DNA of 64,000 nt from positions 835,876,136 through 835,940,135 of the forward strand of contig NC_081411.1 of assembly GCF_030272615.1 (NCBI RefSeq), given 5' to 3'. The notes beneath the pieces were generated by a model. It saw only the letters and a list, made by a program, of their open reading frames with translations. It was not told the origin of the DNA and did not search any database. Below, piece by piece: positions 45,797 to 55,494 of this stretch (within the stretch, counting starts at the first letter, position 1; each line of letters begins with the position of its first letter). A program made the translations under genes and the position numbers. Source of the stretch: Cryptomeria japonica. Taxonomy: Eukaryota > Streptophyta > Pinopsida > Cupressales > Cupressaceae.

Positions 45797-48320
45797 TCAT
45801 CTCCTATCCCTAGGGCTAGTGGCTGGAGAGTGTCGACTGGATGCTCCCTCCTGGTCTGGCCGTGAAGGTGGACCCATGGGTGTGTAGCGCGATATAGATC
45901 GTGAGTGACTCTGAGAGGAACTCCTACGATCCCTATCCATAAGGATCACACGATAGGTGGTAGCCTCGGTCTGAGCCGCTGCTAGATCTCACCGCGCCTG
46001 CTGGAGGTCCTCTGATAGGACTCTCTCTCTCTGCCGCGCCTGCTGGAGGTCCTCTAATAGGACTCTCTCTCTCTCCCTCCATATATCTACCTGTACTTGG
46101 AATGGGAAAAACAAATCCTCATGCCGACCCGCGTTCCCCTGAGGCCTATAGGCAATCTGTGAGGAACTGGGGATCTGTGCTATCATGGAAATGTCTGTCA
46201 TTGCTTGCTGAATCAAGGAACGCCATTCCTGCACATTAGCTGTGGCAGTAGAACAGATTTTTGTTAGTACCATTCTATATCATCAAAACATTAATCAATT
46301 AATATAAACCTACTATACCTGGATCTCCCTCACGCCAGTAGGGATCATGATATGGTAGTATCTGTGACTGAGAACCGCTAGGCTCCCCTCGCTCGTATAC
46401 TCTATCCACGATGGGTGTAGGCTGGACGGTACTGGTGACAGGTCTCTGTATCGCCTCCTGTTCCCCCTGTTGGGGAATAAGTGGTGGATCCAAAGCTATG
46501 GTATCATCTCCTAAATGGTGGGGAGCTGCATCCGACTCCTCCTCATCATCTCTATCCTCCTCCTCGTCATCCTCGTCCTCATCTGCATCATCACCTGCAT
46601 CCTCCTCCTCCTCGTCACTGGGCTGATCACTTGTAGGTGGATCAGGATCTCCCACCTCCTCATGACCCTCTCCCTCCTCTGGCTCCTCTGACCTGGATCC
46701 CTTGTCCTCGTCTCGGTCTCCATGTCTCCATGGGCCTGGATAGCCTGTCGGATGATCTGGTGGAAAGATAGGACCTGGATATGATCTCATAAACCATGAA
46801 ACATATCTACGCTGTGCTCCAGGCTCTGCAGAATAGTCGGTGACTACATCCTGATCAGATCCCTCTAAGTCTGTCATCTCAATATCATCTACCATCGGTC
46901 TCGCTACTGCTCCAGGTCTGGGAAGGACCCGTGAGTGTCGAGTATAGATGGGCACATCGGCTGGAACACACTGCTCTAGTCTGAACTGCCTCCATACTCG
47001 GTCAAAGTAGAAAGGGACTATGATGTGTGCATATCGTCCTCGCAGTAGGTGGTTCCTCTGTAGACATGCTAACTATCTCTCCATCCCATCCCATCTGTGC
47101 ATCAGTAGGTAAGGTCTCCACACTATCACCTCGGATGTCAGTCTGTCAACAACCACTCTCCAATATAATAAATCTCCAAATCTCCACTCTCTGGTAAGTG
47201 GATAAGCGAACACCCTAGGTCGCTCACTCGCTGTACTCAGTGGAAAGCCGACGGGCCTGGTGCATGTGAAATGCTCTAAAATCCACACCTGTAGAAGTGT
47301 GCATGTCATCAAACTGAACCCCTATCCGAATACATACTCCGATCCCATGCATAAACTCTCCTGTGTTTCTCCATCGCTCTGATACACCATGTGAGACCCC
47401 CATGCATGTGCGTGCCTCACCCATTAGGGCAGATAGCTAGTGCTATGATGGCTATCATAAGGTGTCTCAGAAGTGGTACCTCCCCTGTAGGATGTAAGAG
47501 CCAGCTGACCATGATGCGACCTCTCGTCTCGCTCGGCATGACTCTCCCTATGCAATACACCTGCTCTCTCTGTTGATCCTCCGCTGACCGATCGGTCACG
47601 TATGTAACTGTCGCTCCTCTGATAGGAAGACGAAGTATACGGTACACATCCTCGAGTGTGACCATCAGCTCTCCTACTGGAAGGTGAAAGGTGCATGTGT
47701 CAGGATCCCATCGCTCCATCAAGGCCATCAGCATCGTAGGATGAAATTGAATGACCGGCATGAGAATCGCGTACCACAATCCCACAATCGACAGTGTGTC
47801 TCTCTCTGACTGAGTCAGCCGCAGATTCTGATCTCGCAAAGTGCGAAGAATATGTCCCGCTGTGTGCTCTCTCATGTACGGGAGACCCTTCAAACGAAAA
47901 CATGATCGTAATTAGTACTCGATCATCGAAAACGCTAATGCAAACTATTGTACATTGTATGCTAGCCTTGTAACCTCTCGCCAGGCCCTGATTGGGGACC
48001 ATGGCACCCTGATGGGGACCATGGCGCCCTGTCAGGGACCATGGCACCCTGAGGGGACCATGGTGCCCTGCAGGGACCATGGCGCCCCTGTCAGGGACCA
48101 TGGCACCCTGGGGGGACCAGGGCGCCCCTCAGGGACCATGGAGCCCTGGGTGGGCCCCGGTCAGCCTTCGAGGCCCACATACGATCACGAAAAAGTCAAA
48201 AATGCAAAAAATCAATAGTCAAACGTTCAGTCAACTCACCTCGTCCAGTGGCTCGTCGTCGATCACGGCTTGGCGCAGGATCTCGATCCTCATGGGACGC
48301 TCCGGTCGTCGTGAAGACAT
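45797..48320 (-). pseudogene. Antisense plant mobile domain (PMD, MAIN/MAIL-type) gene within B, three exons, lightly damaged
   Basis: Exon 1 (48320-48240) starts MSSRRPERPM and ends at GAG|GTGAGT. Intron 1 (48239-47888) has TACTAAT about 25-30 bases before its AG. Exon 2 (47887-46319) carries PMD hallmarks: DTCTFHLPVGELMVTLEDVY, ILRLPIRG, LLQVWILEHF with RPVGFPLS, and VPFYFDRVWRQFRLEQCVP. A very acidic Asp/Glu stretch follows (about 46640-46510). Intron 2 (46318-46240) runs from CAG|GTATAG to TTCTACTGCCACAG|C and keeps the frame. Exon 3 (46239-45797) has two RERERVL..EDLQQAR repeats and an Arg/Ser-rich tail. Damage is TGA at 47417-47419, a frameshift near 47320, TAG near 47071 and TGA at 45986-45988. 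PMD proteins act in silencing and genome stability, and PMD is also known from transposons. Confidence 0.8.
47990..48175. repeat. GC-rich tandem repeat in PMD intron 1
   Basis: Eight or so copies of a 19-24 bp unit like 'gggaccatggcaccctg' vary at the 'cacc/cgcc/tgcc' position and in the linker. Each contains the palindrome CCATGG (or CCAGGG). It lies wholly inside intron 1. Confidence 0.85.
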
Positions 48321-48401
48321 GGTGACGGCTAGGTGGGCTCCGTTACACTAAATAGTATTCTGAAATCGACAAAGTGACGAATACAAGTGTCACTTTCGAG
48401 G

Positions 48402-48408
48402 TATATAC
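48402..48408 (-). promoter_or_regulatory. TATA-like box upstream of the antisense PMD gene
   Basis: On the minus strand GAGTATATACCTC lies about 82 bp upstream of the ATG at 48320, which would leave a 5' UTR of roughly 50 bases. It is a sequence match only. Confidence 0.4.
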
Positions 48409-48880
48409 TCTCGTTTGTTTATTCTTACTTGTTGAAACCCTAATTTTCCTCTCATTTCATCATAACTTGAGTTTGGGAGATGCGATTTTCGAGCTGTTTG
48501 TTGCGTTGGAATCATATTTTCCTTCTCCTACTCTCGGGATATTCCAAAAAGTGCTCTGATGAAGCCTATTTAGTGAACATCCCTCATCAATACTCTCTTA
48601 CACAATTTGTCGCAAGTAAACATGCTACCCTGTTTCACCTCCCTAATAAGCAAGTCGAAACAGGGGGGGGCATATAGCTACTCACAGATTTCATCACTTT
48701 CCCTAGTAAGCATTAGGTGATTTTGTGATCTAACGTTTGTTTTGTAGGGTGCGGTTCCTAAATGTGTACTGCAGATACCGCTGGGGGCTTCGTCCGACAT
48801 CTTATGGATATATCCTTTTTCAAATAATGTTTACTTTTCTGTACTTTAGCTTGCATATGCACGTAGTACTCATATGACCG

Positions 48881-48897
48881 CTAAAGTGGGGGCTAAA
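48881..48897 (+). promoter_or_regulatory. B polypurine tract
   Basis: CTAAAGTGGGGGCTAAA ends at the TG of the 3' LTR. The same 17 bases precede the 3' LTRs of C and D. The region between the PMD start and this tract (48321-48880) has no other feature I recognise. Confidence 0.9.
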
Positions 48898-49712
48898 TGT
48901 AGCATCGTAAATTGTACGCACTTGCTAGGGTGGTACAATTTCACACCTAGTTTAGCACCCGCCTTAGTGCATTTTGCATTCTGCATTGCATTTCTCCTTA
49001 AGCACTTAATTAATCAAATTAATTAGGTCTAAGGTCCTATTTCATCATTCTCTACATCACAAAGTTGGGCCCTTTCACTAAAGCGCGCCCTTCGCATTTT
49101 ATTCCTCTAATACATCACTTAATCAAAAACCCTAATTAAGTCCTATTCCAAACTTGGGGGCTTGGTTTCGGGGTAAAAACATCTCGAAATCACCTGTAAC
49201 TTCAGGATTCTCTCTAAAATCATCATATCCAATGGCCCTGAAAATTTGGTGAAAAGTTGTCAGGATCGTGGCGCCCGGTGCACATGGTCCCGGACATTTT
49301 TTCCGAAATTTTAGGAGCGCGATCCAATCATAAAATAAAGCTTAACCCCAAGAAATTGGCGGGATATTCAATCTCTAGGTCGGCCAAAATACGAATTTAT
49401 GACCTAGGGTTTCATACATAAAAGCTCTCTTTCCTCATTTGAAGGGATCGGATTTTTGGTTTCCAGGAACTTCATATGCAGCGAAAGAGCAGATCTTTGA
49501 GGACTTCAACATCTTACAACATCTTTCTATTAAGCATCTATCAAATTCATTCATCCACTTAGGACTTGGAAGACATTGAAGAACAATAGGAGATTACTGA
49601 CTGAAGATTGGCTTGTACTCCTCCCTTGAGGGTTGGGTATGATTTCGTATTGTTTTCATGTCTTTGTATAAGCTTTGATACATCATTTATTCATGCTTTA
49701 AATCACATTGCA
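48898..49712 (+). repeat. B 3' LTR, apparently truncated
   Basis: 815 bp matching the 5' LTR from its first base, with about ten substitutions and no indels. The match stops at 'cacattgca', beyond which A's integrase frame begins at once. The missing right end, the absent target duplication and the missing part of A together suggest a deletion spanning the LTR-A junction. Confidence 0.75.
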
Positions 49713-49946
49713 TGCTGATAAGTTTCCTTTGCACTTTTCTCCCAAGGAAAGAAAGCTGTTAGTTGAGAAAAGTTTCAATTTCTCTTGGATTGCTGATTGC
49801 CTATTCTACATGAAACCTGATCAAATCCTAAGAAGGTGTGTTGGTAGGATGAAACTTATGATATTCTTCATGCATGCCATGATGAGCCATGTGGAGGATA
49901 TTTACTGCTAAGAGAACAACAATCAAAATTATTAATGCAGGGTACT
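49713..49946 (+). pseudogene. A integrase, N-terminal block, first copy
   Basis: This reads HFSPKERKLLVEKSFNFSW and DCLFYMKPDQILRRCV, the stretch between RNase H and the integrase zinc finger in Athila/Tat elements. A one-base deletion relative to the second copy (49840 region) shifts the frame before the HDEPCGG motif. It ends at GGGTACT, where G begins. Confidence 0.75.
49818..49946 (+). repeat. 129-bp direct duplication flanking G, left copy
   Basis: This matches 51701-51830 with about three substitutions and a one-base indel. It covers A integrase sequence from 'tgatcaaatcc' to 'cagggtact'. The pair flanks G exactly. Confidence 0.9.
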
Positions 49947-50359
49947 TGTAGCTAGGAAATGTGGAAATCATCAAAGCAAATCAATATTAAGCTAGCTCAA
50001 TCACGAAAACTAAAATGCAATGATAACAATCCTAAAAACACTCAATAAAGACATGAAAACAAGACATCAATTCAAGATTGAAAACTAAGCAAACCAAATG
50101 CAGACTCGAATGTCTCCTTCATGTGGCTCCATTGCCCTTCTTTCTCCTTCAAATAGATTTGTTTGTGGCTCTCACCTACTAGTGCATATGCATGATGTGA
50201 AAGCAAGTAGACAAGATTGTAGTGCAAGAATACTCGAAGCGTGATTGATTCGACCAAGTAGGGGTCTTGATTGAAGAAAATCATCCAATTTATAGACAAA
50301 TTGGAGAAAAGATCAAATTAGCATGAAGAGATTCGAATGGAAATTGCAAATCAAGAATG

Positions 50360-50588
50360 TCAATTATGACAAATTATGACAAATTTGCACTTTCTATGCA
50401 AGATTAATTGATTGATAATTATGACAAATTATGACAAATTTCTATGTCAAAATTGATTGATTGTCAATTATGACAAATTATGACAAATTTCTATGTCAAA
50501 ATTGATTGATTGTCAATTATGACAAATTATGACAAATTTCTATGTCAAAATTGATTGATTGTCAATTATGACAAATTATGACAAATTG
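50360..50588. repeat. 49-bp tandem array
   Basis: Four to five copies of a 49-bp unit that itself contains 'attatgacaaattatgacaaatt' and 'attgattgattgtc'. The middle copies are identical and the first is diverged. Confidence 0.9.
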
Positions 50589-51109
50589 AAATGTCATTCC
50601 CATGAAATTAGGAGAAAAATAGGAGAGAATTGAAAAATAGATGAAATAGAAATTAGGAGATTAGAAATGAGGAAATTAGGAATTAAGAAATTTAGAAAAT
50701 GAGGAAATTAGGAATTAAGTGAATTAATTAACAATTTTTCATTTATTAATTAATTCACAAAAAGGGAGGAATTAGGTAAATCAATTAATAATTTGTCATT
50801 TATTAATTAATTCACAAAAAGAGGAATAATTAGTTAGCCAATTAAATAAACATTTAATTGTGACATGAAGACTTAGGATAAATAAATAATTTATTAATCC
50901 TAGAGGGGGAAATGACAAACAGGGTTAAATGAATAAAATCATGAAACCCTAAAAGATGAATTAGAAATGCAAGGATGACAATTAGGTCCTGACAAAATAT
51001 AATTGACGTTGATTCGATTTGATCATGATTCTGACTTGATAAATGACCAATGCTGATAAGTGATTTGATTGATAAATGCACCAATTGATGAGGAACAATG
51101 ACTAATTGA

Positions 51110-51425
51110 TCCAAATTGACATGATTGAGAAAGACAACGATCGATGACAAATCGATCGCAAAATGACAAAATTGACAAGAAGACAAGGATTGATGACAAA
51201 ATAGATTGCAAAACAACAAGATTGAAAATGACCACGATCGATGACAAATCGATCACAAGATGACAAGATTGAAAATGACCATGATTGATGACAAATCGAT
51301 CGCAAAGCGACAAGATTGAAAATGTCAATGATTGATGACAAACCGATCGCAAAATGATAAGATTGAAAAGAGGACAACGATCGATGACAAATCAATCTCA
51401 TGATGACAAGATTAATAAGAGGACA
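51110..51425. repeat. About 47-bp tandem array
   Basis: About six copies of a unit like 'attgaaaatgacc' + 'atgattgatgacaaatcg' + 'atcgcaaaatgacaag'. Copies differ at 10-20% of positions. Most contain ATCGAT or CGATCG, so CpG sites persist here. Confidence 0.85.
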
Positions 51426-51700
51426 AAACCCTAATTAGGATTGATGATGTCCAAATATGACAAATGAGCACACACATTGATGCGATAGGATAAGATCGAT
51501 CAAAATCATGACTTAAGATTGTTATCGACAAGACCAAAATTGAAGGCGAGATAAATGAAGAAATGTAGAAGAAAGACTCGATGCTCGCAAATGATAAAGA
51601 CCAAGTGCGAATCATAGGAGAAATGTTAATGCGACGCAAAAACTCTAAAATAAGACAATGCGCAAATGTTAAAGTACGACTCCGCAAGCATTGACCATTT

Positions 51701-51944
51701 TGATCAAATCCTAAGAAGGTGTGTTTGGTAGGATGAAACTTATGATATTCTTCATGCACGCCATGATGAGCCATGTGGAGGATATTTACTGCTAAGAGAA
51801 CAAAAATCAAAATTCTTAATGCAGGGTACTATTGGCCAACCTTACATAAAGATGTAGCTAAATACATGAGAAAATGTGATAGATATCAGAGAATGGGTAA
51901 GCCTAGTAGATCTGATGAAATGCTATTGTATCCACAAATACTAG
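51701..51944 (+). pseudogene. A integrase, zinc-finger block, second copy
   Basis: The first 130 bp repeat 49818-49946. The frame then runs on through TIGQP-like and YYWPTLHKDVAKYMRKCDRYQRMGKP sense to YPQILV at the ACTAG target site of D. The second Cys of the zinc finger reads Tyr (CDRYQ). It joins in frame with 57032 onward. Confidence 0.8.
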
Positions 51945-53228
51945 TGTAATGGTGGAAAAATGGTGAATGATAGATCAAGAATAAAACTACCCTTTCCCAC
52001 AAAGACAGATGAGAGTTTCAATATTGATTACCCTTCAAACACTTTTTAGCATGTTCCATTAGGAAGAGGAGAGGATAATTCACTAGATTCAATCTCTCCA
52101 CATGAAGATGGTAGATTGAATTCTGAATGAATTGGGAATGTTAAGTTGATCCCATCTTCCTTGTTGGAAATACAAAGGAAATTGATTGAATTATGTAGTG
52201 AAAAAGTGACAAAGAATTGATTATAACTTGAGATTTGAATATGGGATGAAGATGTGCACCTGAATCTAGCAGTAATATGTCTAGACAAAGTCGCCCTATG
52301 AATTTGACAAAAAATTGTCTGGACCATGGCGGGAATGTACACGGTCCTTCGAAAAATCCACTAAATGAAAAGGGTTTTTTCACCTCTAAAATGGAGCCTG
52401 GATTTGAAATTACAACTACACACCTGCAACCTACACACAAAAAAGAGAGGAAAATGGGTTGGGATTGGGGGTTTGACTTTAGGTCAACCCTTAGTTTTGG
52501 AATTAACCAAGTAATGAAAGAAAGTACTTTCAAGTAGATATAAATGAAAGACTGAATTGTAAATCAACTCAAGGGAGGTTGTAGTAGCAATGTTGATAGA
52601 AATACTTGTGTGGAATTGTATGTTAGAATCAATCTCCTCTTCAATGGTTGAATCCTTGACTTGAATGCAACACCTAGCCTTGAAGGGAGACTTGAGAATA
52701 CTTAATGCGGGAAAAGAATGCATGAATGCTTGAATGCTTGATTGCTTATGCAACTTGAACCTATCCAACTTTGACCTATCCAACTTATATAACTTATGCA
52801 AATGAGAGGACAAATTCCCCTTAAATACATGTTAGTGGATCTAATTTTTATCACAAGCCGACATCGAGGGATTTTCCCACCCGATGCACAACCAACAATG
52901 TAACACTAGGAAGGGTCCTTCCCAAAAATAGGGTAGGAACAATGGTGCCATGCCCCTATCCAAGGGGGGATAGTGGTTCCATGCTCCTATCCAAGGGGGG
53001 ATAGTGGAACCATGCTCCTATCCAAGGGGGGAAAATGGTGCCACGCTACTATCCTACCCCTTTCTCCAGGGTAGAGTGCGGACAGGGTGATGCAGAGGCC
53101 AAGGAAGAAGTTGTTTCTGAAGGATGAGAAATCTCCAATCTCTGATAAGGCTAGAGGATTTGAAGTTGTGTGCGTGAGGACCCTAATGCAGTAAAAAATT
53201 GCTAGGGTCATAATTTTATGACACTACA
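51945..53228 (-). repeat. D 3' LTR
   Basis: 1284 bp. On the minus strand it starts TGTAGTGTCATAAAATT at 53228. Bases 52291-52328 carry the complement of CATGGTCC..GACA-TTTTTT..AAATT, closely matching B's LTR at 38277-38316. A 29-bp unit ('tatccaaggggggatagtgg' plus 'wwccatgctcc') is repeated three to four times at 52929-53050. The left 300 bp has no counterpart at the 5' LTR. Confidence 0.8.
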
Positions 53229-53245
53229 TTTAGCCCCCACTTTAG
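53229..53245 (-). promoter_or_regulatory. D polypurine tract
   Basis: On the minus strand CTAAAGTGGGGGCTAAA abuts the LTR, identical over 17 bases to B's tract at 48881-48897. Confidence 0.9.
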
Positions 53246-53980
53246 TGGGAGTATAAGCGTATGACAATACTATCGGTAAAGTACAAGGAAACAAGATTGA
53301 AAGACTTTTACCATGTCAAGGAGGCAAGGTGCACCAAGCCCCCCAGTGGACTTAGGATCTTACAAATTCGATTGACAAAGTAAAAGGGAAGATCGAGAAG
53401 GGGAGAACCATGACTTCAGGTAGAAAAGTTCAATTCACTATGAGTCATGAAAGCAAGGATACCAAAGATTACAAATAAAAAAAAAGTTAACTAAGTAATT
53501 CTGAGTATCACAAGAAAGAAAATATGAGTAGAGTGTATGCCCCCATGTTAAAGTGATCGCACATGCCTTATCGGGAGATATTTCTTTAAGGTGGGATACA
53601 CCCAAGAGAGAGAGAAGAAAGGGAGCACGTTATCACAAGTATTTATCCCCAATCATGGAATAAATCCAAGGTTAATGAACACAAAACATGAGGTAGTGTT
53701 GTATTACTCAGGGTCAGTATGCTATATGATAACTCATGTATATCATGTATGTATATGCATATAATAATCATCATTCCCCAAAGAAGGACACTACCTTAGA
53801 AGACAAGGAAGAGAGGATGTCTTTTGAGTCAACATGAAAGAGACCAAGAAAAGATCTCAATGATTTGCATCGTCCCCAAGTAGACATTAAGGGAACAATA
53901 GAAGAACAAGGATACACATAGAAGAATGGTCACAAAAGAGAAATAAAGGAGAGAGAGAAAGATCTACAATGATAATATTG
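53246..53980 (-). other. D noncoding stretch upstream of the polypurine tract
   Basis: This matches C at 18795-19485 throughout, including 'gaggtagtgt' and a 'gtatatcatgtatgtatatgc' block. I see no open frame conserved between the two. D has about 50 bp (53851-53890) absent from C. Confidence 0.5.
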
Positions 53981-54259
53981 CTAATATAGCATGACATTCA
54001 CCTCCCAACCTTGCTGATCACTATTTTGGGAAGGCAAGAAACATGCTAGAGGAGAGATATCGAGCACAATAGATGGAGCTATCACAAGATCCAAACAAGG
54101 ACCATGCTGATGTTGTAAGTCACTTTGTTCAATTTGAGGAGCTAGGATTAGGGTTTGTGAAAACTCATTCGATAAATGCTTGTCCACATCAACATATTCA
54201 TACTCACTATCAGAAGTATTAGGAGGTGTATTTCCATTATGAATAATATTTTCACCCAT
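53981..54259 (-). pseudogene. D conserved 92-codon ORF
   Basis: Counterpart of 19486-19764 in C, with the same start (MGENI), the same length and the core SEYEYVDVDKHLSNEFSQ. It is acidic with no recognised fold. The frame relation to the neighbouring Pro-rich segment is the same in both copies, so either a frameshift predates both or it is a separate ORF. Confidence 0.45.
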
Positions 54260-54483
54260 TTCTTCATCAAAGTTTAGAGAAAGAGGAGCAAGAACACAAA
54301 TAGAAGTAAAACTGTCACATGTTTATGCAATTTATGATTTAGAGATGTTGGTTGAACATCTTTCTTAGGAGAAAAGCGAATCATGTCAAGTGTCAGAGTT
54401 TGAGGAGATTGAGTATTTTTAGGGATAGCTTCACGAGCTTGAACATAGCGTCTTCATCAACATTGTCTCGCACAATGATTCCG

Positions 54484-54880
54484 TCAAGTCTTAGTGGAAG
54501 GTTGAGAAGGAGGAGGAATACTTAAAAAAGTAGGAATATTTCTCTCCTTAATAGTGGAAGGTTTAGGTGGAGGTCTTTTAGGTTGAACAATAGGAGAAGC
54601 AGGTCTCTTCTCTCGATAAGAGAAAGGAGGTGGAATTGTGCCATAGAAAGGAGGAATATTAGGTGTAGGAAGGAGACTAGGTCCATCATGAGGATGAGGT
54701 ATAGGTCTAACCTTAGGAAGAATATTTGTGTTCTCCTTAAGAGAAGGTAAAGTCACATCCATAGGTATAGGTGGACTATCTTCCTAGGGAGGGAGATTAG
54801 TTCTATCTGTGAGGGGAAGAACCTCATCTTGAAGAATAATAGGGATGTCAAGTGTTGGGGATCTAGGTTGACTTAAGGAT
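54484..54880 (-). pseudogene. D proline-rich gag-pro segment
   Basis: Matches C at 19962-20393. A TAG at about 54787 and other changes shorten the open part to 92 codons from MDVTLPSLKENTN. Pro and Lys dominate. Confidence 0.5.
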
Positions 54881-55052
54881 AATATCATATCATTCTTCTA
54901 TTTTTGATAAGATTGAAAAAGAGTATCACTCCTTAATGGAAGATATTGAAATTGTTTAGGCCAAAAGAAATCAATAGGAACATCAGGGCTATTTTTTGAT
55001 GGATGAAATAAGCTATGGTTCACGGTTATGATTTCTCCATTGTGGTGAAATT

Positions 55053-55244
55053 TCAAATATTATGTATTGGAGAAGAAATAGCCCTCATGGAAGATATCCA
55101 AGGATAGCCCAAATTCACATGAAACTTCTCAGAAGAAGGTATGATAACAAAGTCTACATTCGGGGATTTAGTATGAGCCTCAACAAAAGGGGTGATATAA
55201 CCAATGGTAGGATAAGAGAAACCATCAAACAACTTCACAACCAC
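55053..55244 (-). pseudogene. D protease C-terminal trace
   Basis: HVNLGYPWISSMRAISSPIH resembles the end of the Tat protease, where B reads LLGRPWIHSMQAVPSTLH. The catalytic Asp region upstream is not recognisable. It lies between gag and the Pro-rich segment, as expected for gag-pro order. Confidence 0.55.
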
Positions 55245-55494
55245 ATTAGAATTATGATATATTGGTTTATGTAATCATAAAGTGAAAAGATACTCTTTAG
55301 TTATGACATTAACCATACAAGAGGGATCAATCAGTGCACCACAGCAAGGGATATCCTTAACCTTTGTAACTATGTATAAAGGGCCATCAGGTGCTCTAAT
55401 GGTCTCACTAGGGTCAAATGTAATACAAGGATCTATAGGAATATACTATGTTTCTACCATATTAACCAAGTTTGGAGCCATAAAAGTGAATTAT

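Larger units (their letters stand above)
37892..49712 (+). mobile_element. Element B: Tat-lineage Gypsy element with antisense PMD gene
   Basis: The order is 5' LTR, primer site, pro-RT-RNaseH-aRNaseH-integrase (39657-45199), an antisense plant-mobile-domain gene (48320-45797), polypurine tract and 3' LTR. Over the 815 bp both LTRs share I count about ten differences, so it is young relative to its neighbours. pol has four stops, all explicable by C to T, and one frameshift. No zinc-knuckle gag is visible upstream of the protease. The right edge lacks a target duplication (ATTTT on the left, TGCTG on the right), and the 3' LTR seems cut short. Confidence 0.85.
49947..51700. mobile_element. 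Insert G: 1754-bp noncoding insertion in A's integrase
   Basis: It begins TGTAGCTAGG and ends near GCATTGACCA. No protein domain is visible on either strand. It is AT-rich and contains two tandem arrays plus a repeated 'tttattaattaattcacaaaaag' block at 50740-50830. The TG...CA-like ends and the 'caatttatagacaaatt' TATA-like stretch (about 50287) suggest a solo LTR. A normal 5-bp target duplication is absent, and 129-130 bp repeats flank it instead. Its nature is unresolved. Confidence 0.5.

Noticed and set aside
46411-46626. Plus-strand Ser-rich ORF
   Set aside because: It is the complement of the Asp/Glu-rich part of the antisense PMD gene.
47300-47419. A further PMD intron starting at GGGTGAGG (about 47418)
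   Set aside because: The candidate acceptors break the frame, and the sequence between still reads as PMD-like (LTWCIRAMEKHRRVYAW), so a stop plus frameshift in coding sequence fits better.
51023-51401. Overlapping minus-strand ORFs of about 100 codons
   Set aside because: They are translations of the 47-bp tandem array in different frames.
49947-51697. G as an ordinary solo LTR
   Set aside because: It has TG...CA-like ends, but the five flanking bases differ (GTACT against TTTTG) and a 129-bp duplication is present instead, so I leave its class open.
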